Shown piece after piece: positions 1 to 9,688 of a stretch of 64,000 nucleotides of DNA. Below the pieces are notes generated by a model. It was not told where the DNA came from, did not search any database, and worked only from the letters and a program-made list of their open reading frames with translations. The translations under genes and the position numbers were made by a program. Source of the DNA: Oscillospiraceae bacterium (lineage in GTDB: Bacteria; Bacillota; Clostridia; Oscillospirales; Acutalibacteraceae); the NCBI GenBank assembly GCA_015066515.1, contig SVOH01000002.1, positions 1-64,000 of the forward strand, in the 5' to 3' direction. The stretch's first letter is position 1; each line of letters starts with the position of its first letter.

Positions 1-330
1 TAAATAATCATAAATTTCGGTAACGGTACCCACAGTAGAACGCGGATTTTTAGAGGTAGTCTTTTGGTCAATAGATATTGCAGGAGAAAGTCCGTCAATG
101 CTGTCAACGTTTGGCTTTTCCATTTGCCCCAAAAACTGACGTGCATAGCTTGACAGCGACTCAACATAGCGTCGCTGACCCTCGGCATATATGGTATCAA
201 AAGCAAGTGAGCTTTTGCCGCTACCCGAAAGCCCTGTGAACACTACAAGCTTATCGCGCGGTATAGTAACGTCCATATTTTTTAGGTTGTTTTCTCTAGC
301 ACCTTTTATAACAATTTTATCGTTAGACAA
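1..330 (-). CDS. uvrA: UvrABC system protein A, N-terminal part (cut by window edge)
   Basis: UvrA is the DNA-damage sensor ATPase of nucleotide excision repair; it loads UvrB at lesions. Only the first 110 codons lie in the window; the gene continues past base 1. The translation begins [18 protein letters not shown], the classic UvrA opening, and has the first Walker A motif GLSGSGKSS and the family signature [14 protein letters not shown] chose the TTG start at 330 because GGAGG lies about 8 bases upstream and no in-frame ATG precedes the conserved N terminus. uvrB lies upstream on the same strand but is separated from it by an AraC-type gene and a terminator, and uvrA has its own promoter at 364-392. 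Confidence 0.97.
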   Translation of the reverse strand, partial: MSNDKIVIKGARENNLKNMDVTIPRDKLVVFTGLSGSGKSSLAFDTIYAEGQRRYVESLSSYARQFLGQMEKPNVDSIDGLSPAISIDQKTTSKNPRSTVGTVTEIYDYL

Positions 331-363
331 AATCTATTCCTCCAAGAACATTTGTTTTAAAAT

Positions 364-392
364 ATTATACGACATTTATTTTTTAAAGTAAA
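364..392 (-). promoter_or_regulatory. Sigma-70 type promoter of uvrA
   Basis: On the minus strand TTTACT (387-392) and TATAAT (364-369) are separated by 17 bases, about 34 bases before the uvrA TTG start. The surrounding gap (331-479) is very AT-rich and holds nothing else I can support. No LexA/DinR box was recognised by eye. Confidence 0.6.
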
Positions 393-469
393 TAATTTGT
401 TTTAATTTATTTTTCTTTATTTAATTATCGTTATACCAAAATACTTAAAACTATTATATAGAAATAACG

Positions 470-504
470 CAAATAATAAAGCGCCTACCTTTTCGGTAGA
501 CGCT
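470..504 (-). terminator. Rho-independent terminator after the AraC gene
   Basis: Ten-base stem with a short loop (480-489 with 495-504), followed on the minus strand by TTTATTATTT. One pair is C/A when read on the plus strand but becomes U-G on the minus strand, which supports minus-strand use. Confidence 0.75.
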
Positions 505-509
505 CAGTT

Positions 510-1313
510 TTAGTTTAATTTTCTTTGTCTTAACGGAGTTGTGCCAAAATGCCTTTTATACTCCGCTGTAAAATATGATGGAGAACTGTAACCACATGCG
601 CCCGCAATATCGGTTATACTCATATCTGTGCTTACTATCAAGTCACGCGCATACTCCATTCGCATAGAGATTAGAGCGTTTATAGGTGTTTGACCGTAAG
701 TTTCTTTAAAAATACGCACAAGATAGTTTTTATCAAGAAATACAAGGTCAGCAAGCATTTCAAGATTGATATCGTCAGCTAGATTTTCCTTCATATACTT
801 AAGCACTATGTCGGTTGCTGTTTCTTTTGCTTTGTTTTTGATATAATTTTTTCTATACTGCTCGGCATTAAGCTTGTGTAGCAGCTCCATAACAAGATCT
901 TGCGACGCCTTTTTATCTGAAAATGCAACCTGTAAAAGCTCGGTATATATTGGAATAAAGGTGTATTCTGAAACGGGACGTATTATATCGCCTAAGTCCA
1001 ACAAAAGATTATTATCAGTTTCTTGCTGTATAGGTCCTTCAACATTGCGACTATAATTTTGTGCACTTTGAACGCCTGATACGTCAATAGTTAGCAAAAC
1101 TGCGTTAACCATACCGCTACAATAAATATTTTGTCCCGGTTTGCGAACGCATATGTCGCCTCGCTTTACGAAGTACTCAACACCATTGATACACGTGATA
1201 CGACCATCGCCTAATTCAACATCAATTTCATAGTCTTTTACTATACGTGTCGAAGCGGCAACGCACGGCTCCGGAGGTGCAAATTTACGACATTCAAGAA
1301 TATTGATATCCAT
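510..1313 (-). CDS. AraC family transcriptional regulator
   Basis: Predicted DNA-binding regulator of 267 aa. The N-terminal half looks like a cupin-type effector domain (residues about 20-100). The C-terminal 100 residues hold the two helix-turn-helix motifs of the AraC/XylS family, including the typical second-motif segment ITDIAGACGYSSPSYFTAEYK and a family-like GTTPLRQR ending. The reading frame is open further upstream to 1379, but the start at 1313 is preferred because AAAGGAAG lies 7 bases before it. It sits alone between uvrB and uvrA with its own terminator. The target genes are unknown; nothing suggests a role in DNA repair. AraC proteins of this size in gut Clostridia mostly control sugar-use genes, but that is only a family expectation here. 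Confidence 0.88.
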   Translation of the reverse strand: MDINILECRKFAPPEPCVAASTRIVKDYEIDVELGDGRITCINGVEYFVKRGDICVRKPGQNIYCSGMVNAVLLTIDVSGVQSAQNYSRNVEGPIQQETDNNLLLDLGDIIRPVSEYTFIPIYTELLQVAFSDKKASQDLVMELLHKLNAEQYRKNYIKNKAKETATDIVLKYMKENLADDINLEMLADLVFLDKNYLVRIFKETYGQTPINALISMRMEYARDLIVSTDMSITDIAGACGYSSPSYFTAEYKRHFGTTPLRQRKLN

Positions 1314-1549
1314 ATATAAGCTTCCTTTAACACTACGTATTTGCATAATAATCAACTTCATATTCTCATTGTAATACATAGTTGGTCTTTTTTCAAATCG
1401 AATGTCTATATTCTTATATTTTTACACTATATTCTACTTTTTTAAAAGCGGTCACTATTGATATATTTACAATTTTGAACCAAAAACGCATAATATATGA
1501 AAAATTCAATTAGAGTCATATAAGTGGAATTAAAATATTTACTTGAAAT

Positions 1550-1567
1550 AAATACTCTTTGAGAGTT
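1550..1567 (-). terminator. Possible weak terminator after uvrB
   Basis: Short ACTCT/AGAGT hairpin followed on the minus strand by ATTTATTT, 17 bases after the uvrB stop. The rest of the 270-base gap between uvrB and the AraC gene (1314-1583) is AT-rich, and I see nothing else in it. Confidence 0.35.
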
Positions 1568-1583
1568 ATTATCGCAAATTTTA

Positions 1584-3542
1584 TTATTTATTTTTGCGTA
1601 ATTTTTCTATTCTATCACGTAAATATGCCGCGTGCTCAAATTCGAGAATTTTAGCCGCCTGATGCATCTCTTGTGTAAGTCGTTTAATAAGTGCCTCTTT
1701 TTCAGCGCGAGAAAGCTGTTTGTCGCTCTTTTCTTTGTCAGCTTTAGTGCCGATTTCAATAATATCAAGCACATCTTTTACAATTGTTTTTGGCACTATG
1801 CCGTGCGCTTCGTTATACGCTTGCTGAATTGCGCGGCGACGCTCGGTTTCGCGAATAGCGTTTTCCATAGAGCGTGTAACGGTATCGGCATACATTATAA
1901 CCTCGCCGTTGGCATTACGCGCGGCACGGCCTATTGTTTGCACAAGCGACGTTTCGCTACGCAAAAAGCCCTCTTTATCGGCATCAAGTATAGCCACAAG
2001 AGATACCTCGGGTATGTCAAGACCCTCACGTAAAAGATTTATACCAACAAGCACGTCAAACTCGCCAAGACGCAAATCCCTGATAATTTCCATACGCTCG
2101 ATAGTATCAATATCATAGTGCATATAACGCACCTTTATATCAAGGTTGGTGAGGTATTCGGTAAGATCCTCAGCCATCTTTTTAGTTAGCGTGGTAATAA
2201 GCACACGCTCGTTTTTTGCAACACGCTCGTTTATCTGCGATACGATATCATCTATCTGCCCCTCACTTGGCTTTACTGTTACAAGCGGGTCTAAAAGTCC
2301 TGTCGGTCTTATTACCTGCTCAACAATCTGCGCCGAGTGCTGCTTTTCAAAATCACTTGGTGTTGCCGAAACAAATATCGCCTGATTTATATGCGAGTAA
2401 AACTCGTCAAAGTTAAGCGGTCTGTTATCATAAGCCGATGGCAGACGGAAACCGTATTCTATAAGGTTGTCCTTACGTCCTCTATCGCCGCCAAACATAC
2501 CGCGTACCTGCGGCAGTGTTACGTGCGACTCGTCAACAAAAAGCAAAAAATCATCGGGGAAATAGTCCAAGAGTGTTGACGGTGTGCTACCTGGTGCGCG
2601 CCGCGATAACACACGAGAGTAGTTTTCGATACCCTTGCAAACACCTATTTCACGTAGCATTTCAATATCATATTCGGTGCGCTGACGAATGCGTTGCGCT
2701 TCAATTAACTTGCCGTTTTCTTGGAAGAATTCTACACGCTCTTCCATCTCGTTTTTAAGGTCGGCAAGTGCTTCTTCAAGCTTGTCTTGCGGTACAATAT
2801 AGTGGGATGCAGGGTAAATTGCGGTATGAGACAAAAACTGCTTTACCTCGCCCGTTAAAACATTTATTTCACTAATGCGGTCAATTTCGTCACCAAAAAA
2901 CTCTATACGCAAAGCGTTTCCGTAAGAGTACGCCGGATACACCTCTACCGTGTCACCACGAACGCGGAATTTGTTACGCACAAAGTTTATGTCATTGCGT
3001 TCATATTGCAAATCGACAAGCTTTCGGATAAGCTCGTCACGGCTTTTTTCCATACCCGCACGCAGTGATATAACCATATTGCGATAGTCAATTGGGTTAC
3101 CGAGTGAATATATACACGAAACGGATGCCACAATTATAACGTCTCGGCGTTCAGATAAAGCACATGTAGCACTGTGACGCAGCTTATCAATTTCGTCATT
3201 AATGGCACTATCTTTTTCAATATAAGTATCGGTGCCCGGTATATATGCTTCGGGTTGGTAATAGTCATAATAAGAAACAAAATATTCGACCGCATTGTTA
3301 GGAAAAAATTCTTTAAACTCGGTACAAAGCTGTGCGGCAAGAGTTTTGTTGTGAGCAAGAACAAGCGTCGGGCGGTTTACACGCTCGATAATATTAGCCA
3401 TTGTAAAGGTTTTACCGCTGCCTGTAACACCAAGCAAGGTTTGTTCTTTATCGCCGCGATTTAAACCCTCTACCAGCTTGTCAATCGCCTCGGGCTGATC
3501 ACCCGTAGGTTTGTATTTTGATACAAGTTCAAATTTGTTCAC
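1584..3542 (-). CDS. uvrB: UvrABC system protein B
   Basis: DNA helicase-like damage-verification subunit of nucleotide excision repair; it takes DNA from UvrA and recruits UvrC. The 652 residues match the family's usual length. Visible motifs are Walker [11 protein letters not shown] near residue 38-47, the DNA-clamping beta-hairpin region [19 protein letters not shown] near 90-108, helicase motifs such as DESHV and QTIGRAARN, and a C-terminal UVR domain (about 615-650) that contacts UvrC. The GTG start at 3542 is preceded by GAGGTGAG. It has its own promoter at 3578-3605. Gene order is uvrB, AraC, uvrA, whereas uvrB and uvrA are directly adjacent in many Firmicutes. Confidence 0.98.
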   Translation of the reverse strand: MNKFELVSKYKPTGDQPEAIDKLVEGLNRGDKEQTLLGVTGSGKTFTMANIIERVNRPTLVLAHNKTLAAQLCTEFKEFFPNNAVEYFVSYYDYYQPEAYIPGTDTYIEKDSAINDEIDKLRHSATCALSERRDVIIVASVSCIYSLGNPIDYRNMVISLRAGMEKSRDELIRKLVDLQYERNDINFVRNKFRVRGDTVEVYPAYSYGNALRIEFFGDEIDRISEINVLTGEVKQFLSHTAIYPASHYIVPQDKLEEALADLKNEMEERVEFFQENGKLIEAQRIRQRTEYDIEMLREIGVCKGIENYSRVLSRRAPGSTPSTLLDYFPDDFLLFVDESHVTLPQVRGMFGGDRGRKDNLIEYGFRLPSAYDNRPLNFDEFYSHINQAIFVSATPSDFEKQHSAQIVEQVIRPTGLLDPLVTVKPSEGQIDDIVSQINERVAKNERVLITTLTKKMAEDLTEYLTNLDIKVRYMHYDIDTIERMEIIRDLRLGEFDVLVGINLLREGLDIPEVSLVAILDADKEGFLRSETSLVQTIGRAARNANGEVIMYADTVTRSMENAIRETERRRAIQQAYNEAHGIVPKTIVKDVLDIIEIGTKADKEKSDKQLSRAEKEALIKRLTQEMHQAAKILEFEHAAYLRDRIEKLRKNK

Positions 3543-3577
3543 GCTCTCACCTCACAAATGTAAATTTCCACAAATAT

Positions 3578-3605
3578 ATTATATCATATAATTTTCAATA
3601 ATCAA
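3578..3605 (-). promoter_or_regulatory. Promoter of uvrB
   Basis: On the minus strand TTGATT (3600-3605) and TATAAT (3578-3583) are separated by 16 bases, about 36 bases before the uvrB GTG start. Confidence 0.6.
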
Positions 3606-3617
3606 ATAGATATTAAA

Positions 3618-3648
3618 TAAAAAAATCGGCAGGAGCCAAGCCCCTGCC
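3618..3648 (-). terminator. Terminator of the sigma/anti-sigma operon
   Basis: Nine-base GC-rich stem (3628-3636 with 3640-3648) with a three-base loop, followed on the minus strand by a run of seven T. One pair is a G-U that works only on the minus strand, so it ends the operon at 3708-5151. Confidence 0.85.
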
Positions 3649-3707
3649 CTACAAATTAAATTATATTTATCATTGCTAGATGCGGCAGCATCGTGGCAAT
3701 CGGTATA

Positions 3708-4607
3708 TCATCCGTTTGCAACGGCTGATACAAATTGGTAAAAGGCGAAAGCAGAAATATCGTTTGCTTCTATGCGGAAATTAACACCTTTATGCTCAAA
3801 TTCTGCAATCATAGTTGTCTGTATAGAGGAATAGTTATGTGACATAACCGAGCCTACCGTTCCGTAAAACTTTACATAAACAGGGCCGTTTTTTGTGCCA
3901 ACTATTGTCGATACTACCTCTTCATTAGAAACTACAATGCAATCTTTGGGCAAAGAGGTTTTACTTGCCTCTAAAATATAGCTTCCCTTTTCATTAGTAT
4001 AAACAAATGCATTGTGGTCCATTACCAAGGTATTATCGCTCTTTTTATACCAAGCACCACAATTTGAAGAATCTAAAACGTATTTTGCGTTAATAACGCT
4101 AAAATCTACGTTTAAATACTTTGTCGCCTCGTCAATGCTCCAATCCTTATGATAGTGGTCATCCACAGGGTGCGGCGGCGCTATATCGGAATCTTTTGTG
4201 CTTTCAATTTGATTTATATAGCAAAGTAATTTTGCGGGATCACTTACTTGTTCGCTATTTGTTGAACTGTTTCCACTACTATTACTTGGCGGTGGTTCTT
4301 GACCTTCGCCGTACCAATCGCCGTCAATATCGTCTGACGTTGTATTTGTGTCATTAGAACTATTATTTAATTCATCTGGCTCAATATAATCCTTTTCGCC
4401 TATAACGGTTGAATCATCAAGCGTTACGGGCGGTTTTGTTTTAAAAGCATTGCCCTTTACAGCAAATATTCCAATGGCTACTGCCAAGCATACGCTAAAC
4501 GCGGGAATGGCAATTCGGGTAATAATTTTTCGTTTTCTTAGCCTTGCGGTTTTATATTGGTCTATACGTTCAAATACAGTACTTATAGTTTCGTCATAAT
4601 TCTTCAT
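3708..4607 (-). CDS. Predicted membrane anti-sigma factor
   Basis: 299 aa. The order is a short basic cytoplasmic N terminus (about 28 residues), one membrane helix at about 29-50, a low-complexity Ser/Asn/Asp/Pro linker (about 75-125), and a C-terminal globular domain outside the cell. The gene overlaps the end of the sigma factor gene by 14 bases, so the two are translationally coupled; this pairing is the main reason for the call. The external part resembles DUF4367/DUF4179-type domains of Clostridial anti-sigma proteins, but only loosely. By analogy the N terminus would hold the sigma factor at the membrane until an outside signal releases it. No recognised zinc-binding anti-sigma motif is visible in the short N terminus. 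Confidence 0.7.
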   Translation of the reverse strand: MKNYDETISTVFERIDQYKTARLRKRKIITRIAIPAFSVCLAVAIGIFAVKGNAFKTKPPVTLDDSTVIGEKDYIEPDELNNSSNDTNTTSDDIDGDWYGEGQEPPPSNSSGNSSTNSEQVSDPAKLLCYINQIESTKDSDIAPPHPVDDHYHKDWSIDEATKYLNVDFSVINAKYVLDSSNCGAWYKKSDNTLVMDHNAFVYTNEKGSYILEASKTSLPKDCIVVSNEEVVSTIVGTKNGPVYVKFYGTVGSVMSHNYSSIQTTMIAEFEHKGVNFRIEANDISAFAFYQFVSAVANG

Positions 4608-5151
4608 AAATAAAGCCCTCCGTTTCTAACTCTTTTTTCAAGCTTTTTCGGGCGCGATAGACAAGCGTTTCGGCATTGTGAGATGATATTTTTAAAAGCT
4701 TTGCGGTATCTTTTAAGCTAAAATCTTCAAAATACACAAGCCACAGTATTTGTCGGTATTCGGACTTTAACTTTTGCATACAGCGATGCAAAATTACCTT
4801 TCTTTCCTCTTTAATATAGTTTTCTTCAAGGTCGATTTGCGATTTCAGCTCAATAGAATCGTCAATAGAAATCTCTTTTCTTTTAGAGCTTTTCTTTAAA
4901 TAATTAATTGCAATATTGCGACCTATGGTATAAAGCCATGTTTTAAAAGAGCCGTTGCCCTTGTCACGCGGTTTTTTGGTGCCAAGCAAAACAAAGGTGT
5001 CCTCGGCTAATTCCTCTGCTGTATGTATATTACCGACAATGCTGTTAAGATAAAATATAAGTCCGTCACGGTAATCTTTTATTATTTCGATAAGACCGCT
5101 ATCGTCACCTGATTCGCGGAAACGGCGGTAGCTACTTGCACCGTTGTCCAT
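4594..5151 (-). CDS. ECF-type RNA polymerase sigma factor
   Basis: 185 aa sigma-70 family protein with only regions 2 and 4. Region 2 spans about residues 25-95 and includes the helix with AEELAEDTFVLL and the promoter-melting segment FKTWLYTIGRNIAINYLKK. Region 4 spans about 125-175 and includes LVYFEDFSLKDTAKLLKIS followed by the recognition helix. The ATG at 5151 has GAGAGGAG upstream. It overlaps the downstream anti-sigma gene by 14 bases. The operon is divergent from the large dockerin/CotH gene; the two starts are about 215 bases apart, so that gene is a plausible target. No ECF-type promoter could be defined by eye. Confidence 0.92.
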   Translation of the reverse strand: MDNGASSYRRFRESGDDSGLIEIIKDYRDGLIFYLNSIVGNIHTAEELAEDTFVLLGTKKPRDKGNGSFKTWLYTIGRNIAINYLKKSSKRKEISIDDSIELKSQIDLEENYIKEERKVILHRCMQKLKSEYRQILWLVYFEDFSLKDTAKLLKISSHNAETLVYRARKSLKKELETEGFIYEEL

Positions 5152-5296
5152 ACGATACTCCTCTCTGAAAGGGTGCTATTTTTTACCCCTTCACTTATTA
5201 CACAACAAAACTTTATAAAACCTCACACTTTATTTTATAATATTTTATAGCACAATTCAACTTATACAAAATAGGCATTATTTAATTTACATAGTA

Positions 5297-5325
5297 TTGA
5301 ATTTTACTTTCCTTACTGTTATAAT
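5297..5325 (+). promoter_or_regulatory. Promoter of the dockerin/CotH gene
   Basis: TTGAAT (5297-5302), 17-base spacer, TATAAT (5320-5325), followed by GGAGG and the GTG start at 5366. It matches the housekeeping consensus, so direct control by the neighbouring ECF factor is not shown. Confidence 0.65.
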
Positions 5326-5365
5326 TATTTTGTACAAATTTTCTTTCAACTTGGAGGAGTGTTTT

Positions 5366-8300
5366 GTGAAAAAAATATTATCATTTGTTATGGCAATGGT
5401 ATTAATAATATCTATGATACCGCTCGCATCAAATACTCTTGTGGCAAGTGCCGCTTGCACTAGTGGTACTACCGACTTGCTCGAATTCGGCGAATACCTT
5501 ATCAACGCAGGAAGTACTAGCAAATGGTATGACTCTGTTCTTGTAGATAATGGCGAAACAGGTACTCAATACGACCCTATTATAATAGATAGTGCTGAGG
5601 AATTTGTCTACCTTGCAAAAGGTATCTCCAACGATACTGCAGGTAAATACTACAAGGTTGCTGACGGCATTAGTGCATTCGACCTTTCAAAAGGCGACCT
5701 CTCACTTAACGGTACACTGGCAGAAAACATTGACAGAATTAAAGCGAGTGGCAAAAACCACTCGGGTGGTTCACCCGGCTTTCAGGGGCATTTTGACGGT
5801 AACGGTGTTACGGTTTACGGTGCATGGACCAATCATACCGAAGGAAACATAGGTATGTATGCCGGCCTTTTTTCAGTAACCAGAGGCGATGTAACTATAA
5901 AAAACATTAACGTTAAATTTGCTTCTTTTACTGCAAAAAACACGGTGGGAGGCATTGTAGGTTATCATGCAGGTAACGGCAACAACTCCCTCACCATTGA
6001 AAACTGTTCTGTAAGCGATTCTCATCTAGAGGTTACAACATCCGGTTTTCGTGTTGGCATCGGCGGTATTGTGGGCTATGCAGAAAACCTTAGTTCATAC
6101 ACAGATACCGAAGATACCGACGGTGACGGCGATACAACCGAAACCATATATGTAAATGGTGCTGTTACAATAAAAAACTGCTTTGTAAATCTTGATGAAG
6201 ATTACTTTATTTCAAGCTTTGAAAAAGACACTCAAACCGATACCACCCTACGTGGTGTACACGGTGGTATTGCCGGATTTGTAAGCACAAATGCTTTGTC
6301 AGTAAGTGATTGCGTAGTGCTTGGTATTACCCCCTATGCTACTACAAGCTGTAACACTTACCCAGATGTTCAACACTCAGGTCTTCCGAGTCATTTTACC
6401 AATGTTTATACCGACCAAATTTCAGGTAGTGACATATTAATCGGCGGTACGGGATATGTTTCCACACCAAAGGACTTTACAGGCCGCGTAATACAGCTCG
6501 ACCCTACCCAGATTAAAGGCGCGGCAGCAATACAAAATATGGACCTTGATTGGAATGTATGGATAGCTGATGAAAACGATTACCCTCAACTGCGCATAAC
6601 ACATAAAAATATTTCATATATCAAAAATAACGATGATACACACAGCGAACGCTGTATTTGTGGCTTTGGTGGTATAAAAAGCGACTGCACCTACCAGTAC
6701 GGACGATGCACCGTGTGCGAAGCAAATTTAACCTGCTCTACAAAAGAAACTATCTTTTGGGACGGTACTATAGCAACCGGTTTTATCGACCGGTCAGCAG
6801 GTACAAAAGATGACCCTGTTATTATTAATACAGCGTCAGAGCTCGCTTACCTTGTTACAAGCACACAAGAAGTGAGTACACTTAGTGACGGTAGTCCTAA
6901 ATATTTTAAGATTGCCGATGGTATTGGTAACATTATTTTACAAGAATCATTTTTTGCAGATGACATAACCTCACTTAAATCTTCTGCCGAAGTAAAAACG
7001 TTTTTTGAAAAATATAGCGGCTGGTTTTATACGTGGCCCAATCGTGGATGGGAACAAACATCGTTTTGTGGATATCTTGACGGCAACGGTGCCAAAATTT
7101 ACGGACTTTATCAAGTATCAAATAATAATGCAGGCCTTTTCTCAAGCATAGACGCGGGCGCATCAATACATAATTTAGCTGTTATGAACTCCTACATCAC
7201 TACTACGGCTAGCAACTACCAGATAGGCGCTATTGCCGCTGTTGGAAACGGTGTGGATTACGGTATAAAGGAAAATGGAGTAGTATGGTTCGACTCTTGC
7301 ATAGTTGCTAATTGCTATATGAGAAGCAGTGTGTCTGACAGCAATGCGAATAAGCGAGCAGGAATTATTATGGGTAACTCTTACGAAGAAGCCGTAGTTG
7401 TAGACAACTGTCTGGTTTACGGCAACGATGCTTACTATGGGGATTCCTATCAATACAAAATTCCACTTGTTGGTATGGGAAGAAATAACATAAAATCTCC
7501 CGGCAGAAAACCAGACGGACTTGAACTAAAAATTCAGCCAAACGTTGAAAACACAGGTTTCGATATGTACTATAATATGGTTCGTAACACCGTTGCGCTT
7601 GGTTGTAATATAGTAAACACCCGTATGCACTACAGTTACCGACTTAACGAACCTAATTGCTTTGAGAATTGCTATACCGACGGTGTAGCCGGTACAGTTG
7701 AATTTTCGGACGGCCTATCTTGGACATATAACGAACAACAGGTAAAATCAATAACTGCGGCGGATTTAAGTGGCGTTACATTAGGCGACGCGTGGGTAGC
7801 AACCAAATCTCTGCCCGAGCTTCGCTCTTTCCACTATTTTCGGGCTATAAGCAGCGTTAATAATACACACGTTATATATTGCGATTGTGGAATAACTACC
7901 GAAGAAGCACACGTTAAAGACGCTCCAATACAAAAAAATGTTATAGAGCCCACTTGTATAACTGCAGGCTCGTACGATTTGGTGTACAATTGCTCATTAT
8001 GCCGCGAAGAAATCTCACGAGAAACAGTAATAGTTAATCCAACAAATCATACGTACGATGACGATATAGACAATGTTTGTAACAGTTGCGGAGAAAATAG
8101 AGCGGATATTAAATACGGCGATGTAAATAATGACGGCAATATAAACAACAAAGATTATGCGCTCTTAATGCGTTATATCAATGGATGGAACGTGTATGTT
8201 TTTGAGCCTTCTTGTGACACGAGCCGTGACGGTATTATCGACAATCGCGACTGTGCTTTACTTATGCAATATATAAACTTATGGAAAGTTTGTTTTCACA

Positions 8301-9595
8301 AGTTTAAAGCAGCAACCTGCACCAACCCAGAAAGCTGTATAAATTGCAACGCTACACGCGGAGATGCACTTGGTCACAAATATATTGCGGGTGAATGTGT
8401 ACGTGTAAATAACGGAGCATTGTGTGCTCACTACGACGAACTTTATTGCCCAAAGCTTTATTTTACAGGCGATATGTCAGAGATAACTCTCGAATCACAA
8501 AGAAATAAGGATATTGTTTGTAACATAGACGTTGAATATCGTAGCAAAGAACAAATTGTAAATAGAAGTGCTAAAATAAAAATACAAGGCTCATCAAGCA
8601 CACAGTGGCGCAAAAAGAACTACACAATCACTTTCTATGAGGAAAATAATTTTGATAAAAAGCAAGGCATAGATGTTGGCTGGGGCTCGCAAAACAAATA
8701 TTGCTTAAAGGCCAACTGGATAGATAAAACACACTCTCGAAATGTTGTTACAGCAAAACTTGCCGGCGAAATGCAAAATAAATACAATTTACTTACTACC
8801 TCACCCAATAACGGTGCTATCGATGGTTTCCCTGTGGAAGTATATATAAATGGCGAATTTCACGGCCTTTACACTATGAATATTCCAAAAGACGAATGGC
8901 AATTCAATATGGATAAAGACAATCCTAACCATATTGTAATTTGTGGTGATAATTGGGCTGAATCTGTACTGTTTAAAGAAATTCCCACCGATTTCAGTGG
9001 TTGGGAGGTTGAAGTGGGCCCCGATGACGACGCAACCCTTTCAAAAGTTCAACGGTTGGTAGATTTTGTTCTTAACAGTAGTGACGAAGATTTTAAATCA
9101 AAATTTAGCGAATATCTAAATCTTGATTCAACTCTAAATTATTATGTTATGATGAACTATGCCTGGATGCCTGATAACGTCGGCAAAAATATGCTGCTTG
9201 CAACCTATGATGGCAACGTATGGTATCCGTCACTTTACGACCTCGATACTACCTGGGGCGCACATTGGACAGGCGGCTACCTATACAACTATTCATCCGG
9301 TGTTGTAAACGGTAGCAACAGCTTACTGTGGCAACGTTTTGAAAAACATTTTAAGCCTGAAATAGCTGCTCGTTATTTCGAGCTACGTAACAGTGTTTTA
9401 GACACCGAGTACGTAATGTCAAAATTCCACGAGTTTTATGGCACAATACCACAAGAAATATTAGACCGTGAGACTGCAAGATGGACTCGAACAGATGACC
9501 CCATACCCGGATTTGATTTGTCACAAATTCAAGACTATCTTGACACTGTAATTCCTCGTTTAGATGCTAGATTTTCTTCTTGGTATGTTGGATAA
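5366..9595 (+). CDS. Secreted beta-helix/dockerin/CotH-kinase protein
   Basis: A 1409-aa secreted protein. The GTG at 5366 is chosen because GGAGG sits 9 bases upstream and a clean signal peptide follows (KKILSFVMAMVLIISMIP). Two stretches of beta-helix-like repeats with GLUG-like features (about 25-420 and 475-830) contain phrases such as GHFDGNGV and GIVGYHAG. Several small CxxC-type cysteine modules lie around 425-455, 835-910 and 975-1020. A type I dockerin with two calcium loops (DVNNDGNINNKD and DTSRDGIIDNRD) spans about 916-975. The C-terminal 350 residues form a CotH kinase-like domain with IKIQGSSSTQWRKKNYTITF. CotH domains are protein kinases in spore coats and are common in ruminococcal cellulosomes. 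The dockerin implies attachment to a cohesin scaffold. The gene is monocistronic, with its own promoter and terminator. Confidence 0.9.
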   Translation: MKKILSFVMAMVLIISMIPLASNTLVASAACTSGTTDLLEFGEYLINAGSTSKWYDSVLVDNGETGTQYDPIIIDSAEEFVYLAKGISNDTAGKYYKVADGISAFDLSKGDLSLNGTLAENIDRIKASGKNHSGGSPGFQGHFDGNGVTVYGAWTNHTEGNIGMYAGLFSVTRGDVTIKNINVKFASFTAKNTVGGIVGYHAGNGNNSLTIENCSVSDSHLEVTTSGFRVGIGGIVGYAENLSSYTDTEDTDGDGDTTETIYVNGAVTIKNCFVNLDEDYFISSFEKDTQTDTTLRGVHGGIAGFVSTNALSVSDCVVLGITPYATTSCNTYPDVQHSGLPSHFTNVYTDQISGSDILIGGTGYVSTPKDFTGRVIQLDPTQIKGAAAIQNMDLDWNVWIADENDYPQLRITHKNISYIKNNDDTHSERCICGFGGIKSDCTYQYGRCTVCEANLTCSTKETIFWDGTIATGFIDRSAGTKDDPVIINTASELAYLVTSTQEVSTLSDGSPKYFKIADGIGNIILQESFFADDITSLKSSAEVKTFFEKYSGWFYTWPNRGWEQTSFCGYLDGNGAKIYGLYQVSNNNAGLFSSIDAGASIHNLAVMNSYITTTASNYQIGAIAAVGNGVDYGIKENGVVWFDSCIVANCYMRSSVSDSNANKRAGIIMGNSYEEAVVVDNCLVYGNDAYYGDSYQYKIPLVGMGRNNIKSPGRKPDGLELKIQPNVENTGFDMYYNMVRNTVALGCNIVNTRMHYSYRLNEPNCFENCYTDGVAGTVEFSDGLSWTYNEQQVKSITAADLSGVTLGDAWVATKSLPELRSFHYFRAISSVNNTHVIYCDCGITTEEAHVKDAPIQKNVIEPTCITAGSYDLVYNCSLCREEISRETVIVNPTNHTYDDDIDNVCNSCGENRADIKYGDVNNDGNINNKDYALLMRYINGWNVYVFEPSCDTSRDGIIDNRDCALLMQYINLWKVCFHKFKAATCTNPESCINCNATRGDALGHKYIAGECVRVNNGALCAHYDELYCPKLYFTGDMSEITLESQRNKDIVCNIDVEYRSKEQIVNRSAKIKIQGSSSTQWRKKNYTITFYEENNFDKKQGIDVGWGSQNKYCLKANWIDKTHSRNVVTAKLAGEMQNKYNLLTTSPNNGAIDGFPVEVYINGEFHGLYTMNIPKDEWQFNMDKDNPNHIVICGDNWAESVLFKEIPTDFSGWEVEVGPDDDATLSKVQRLVDFVLNSSDEDFKSKFSEYLNLDSTLNYYVMMNYAWMPDNVGKNMLLATYDGNVWYPSLYDLDTTWGAHWTGGYLYNYSSGVVNGSNSLLWQRFEKHFKPEIAARYFELRNSVLDTEYVMSKFHEFYGTIPQEILDRETARWTRTDDPIPGFDLSQIQDYLDTVIPRLDARFSSWYVG

Positions 9596-9600
9596 GCAAA

Positions 9601-9636
9601 AAGCCACAGACATTAAGTCTGTGGCTTTAATTTTTT
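9601..9636 (+). terminator. Terminator after the dockerin/CotH gene
   Basis: Perfect 11-base stem (9601-9611 with 9617-9627), five-base loop, then TAATTTTTTC, starting 5 bases after the stop codon. Confidence 0.93.
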
Positions 9637-9637
9637 C

Positions 9638-9665
9638 TTGATTTAATGATTGTGTGTGCTATAAT
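9638..9665 (+). promoter_or_regulatory. Promoter of the SGNH hydrolase gene
   Basis: TTGATT (9638-9643), 16-base spacer, TATAAT (9660-9665), 23 bases before the chosen GTG start. Confidence 0.6.
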
Positions 9666-9688
9666 TACATTTAAAGGATGTGATAGTT

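Noticed and set aside
1632..2758. Several reading frames of 60-130 codons antisense to uvrB.
   Set aside because: They are shadows of a highly conserved gene, have no ribosome binding sites and no family resemblance.
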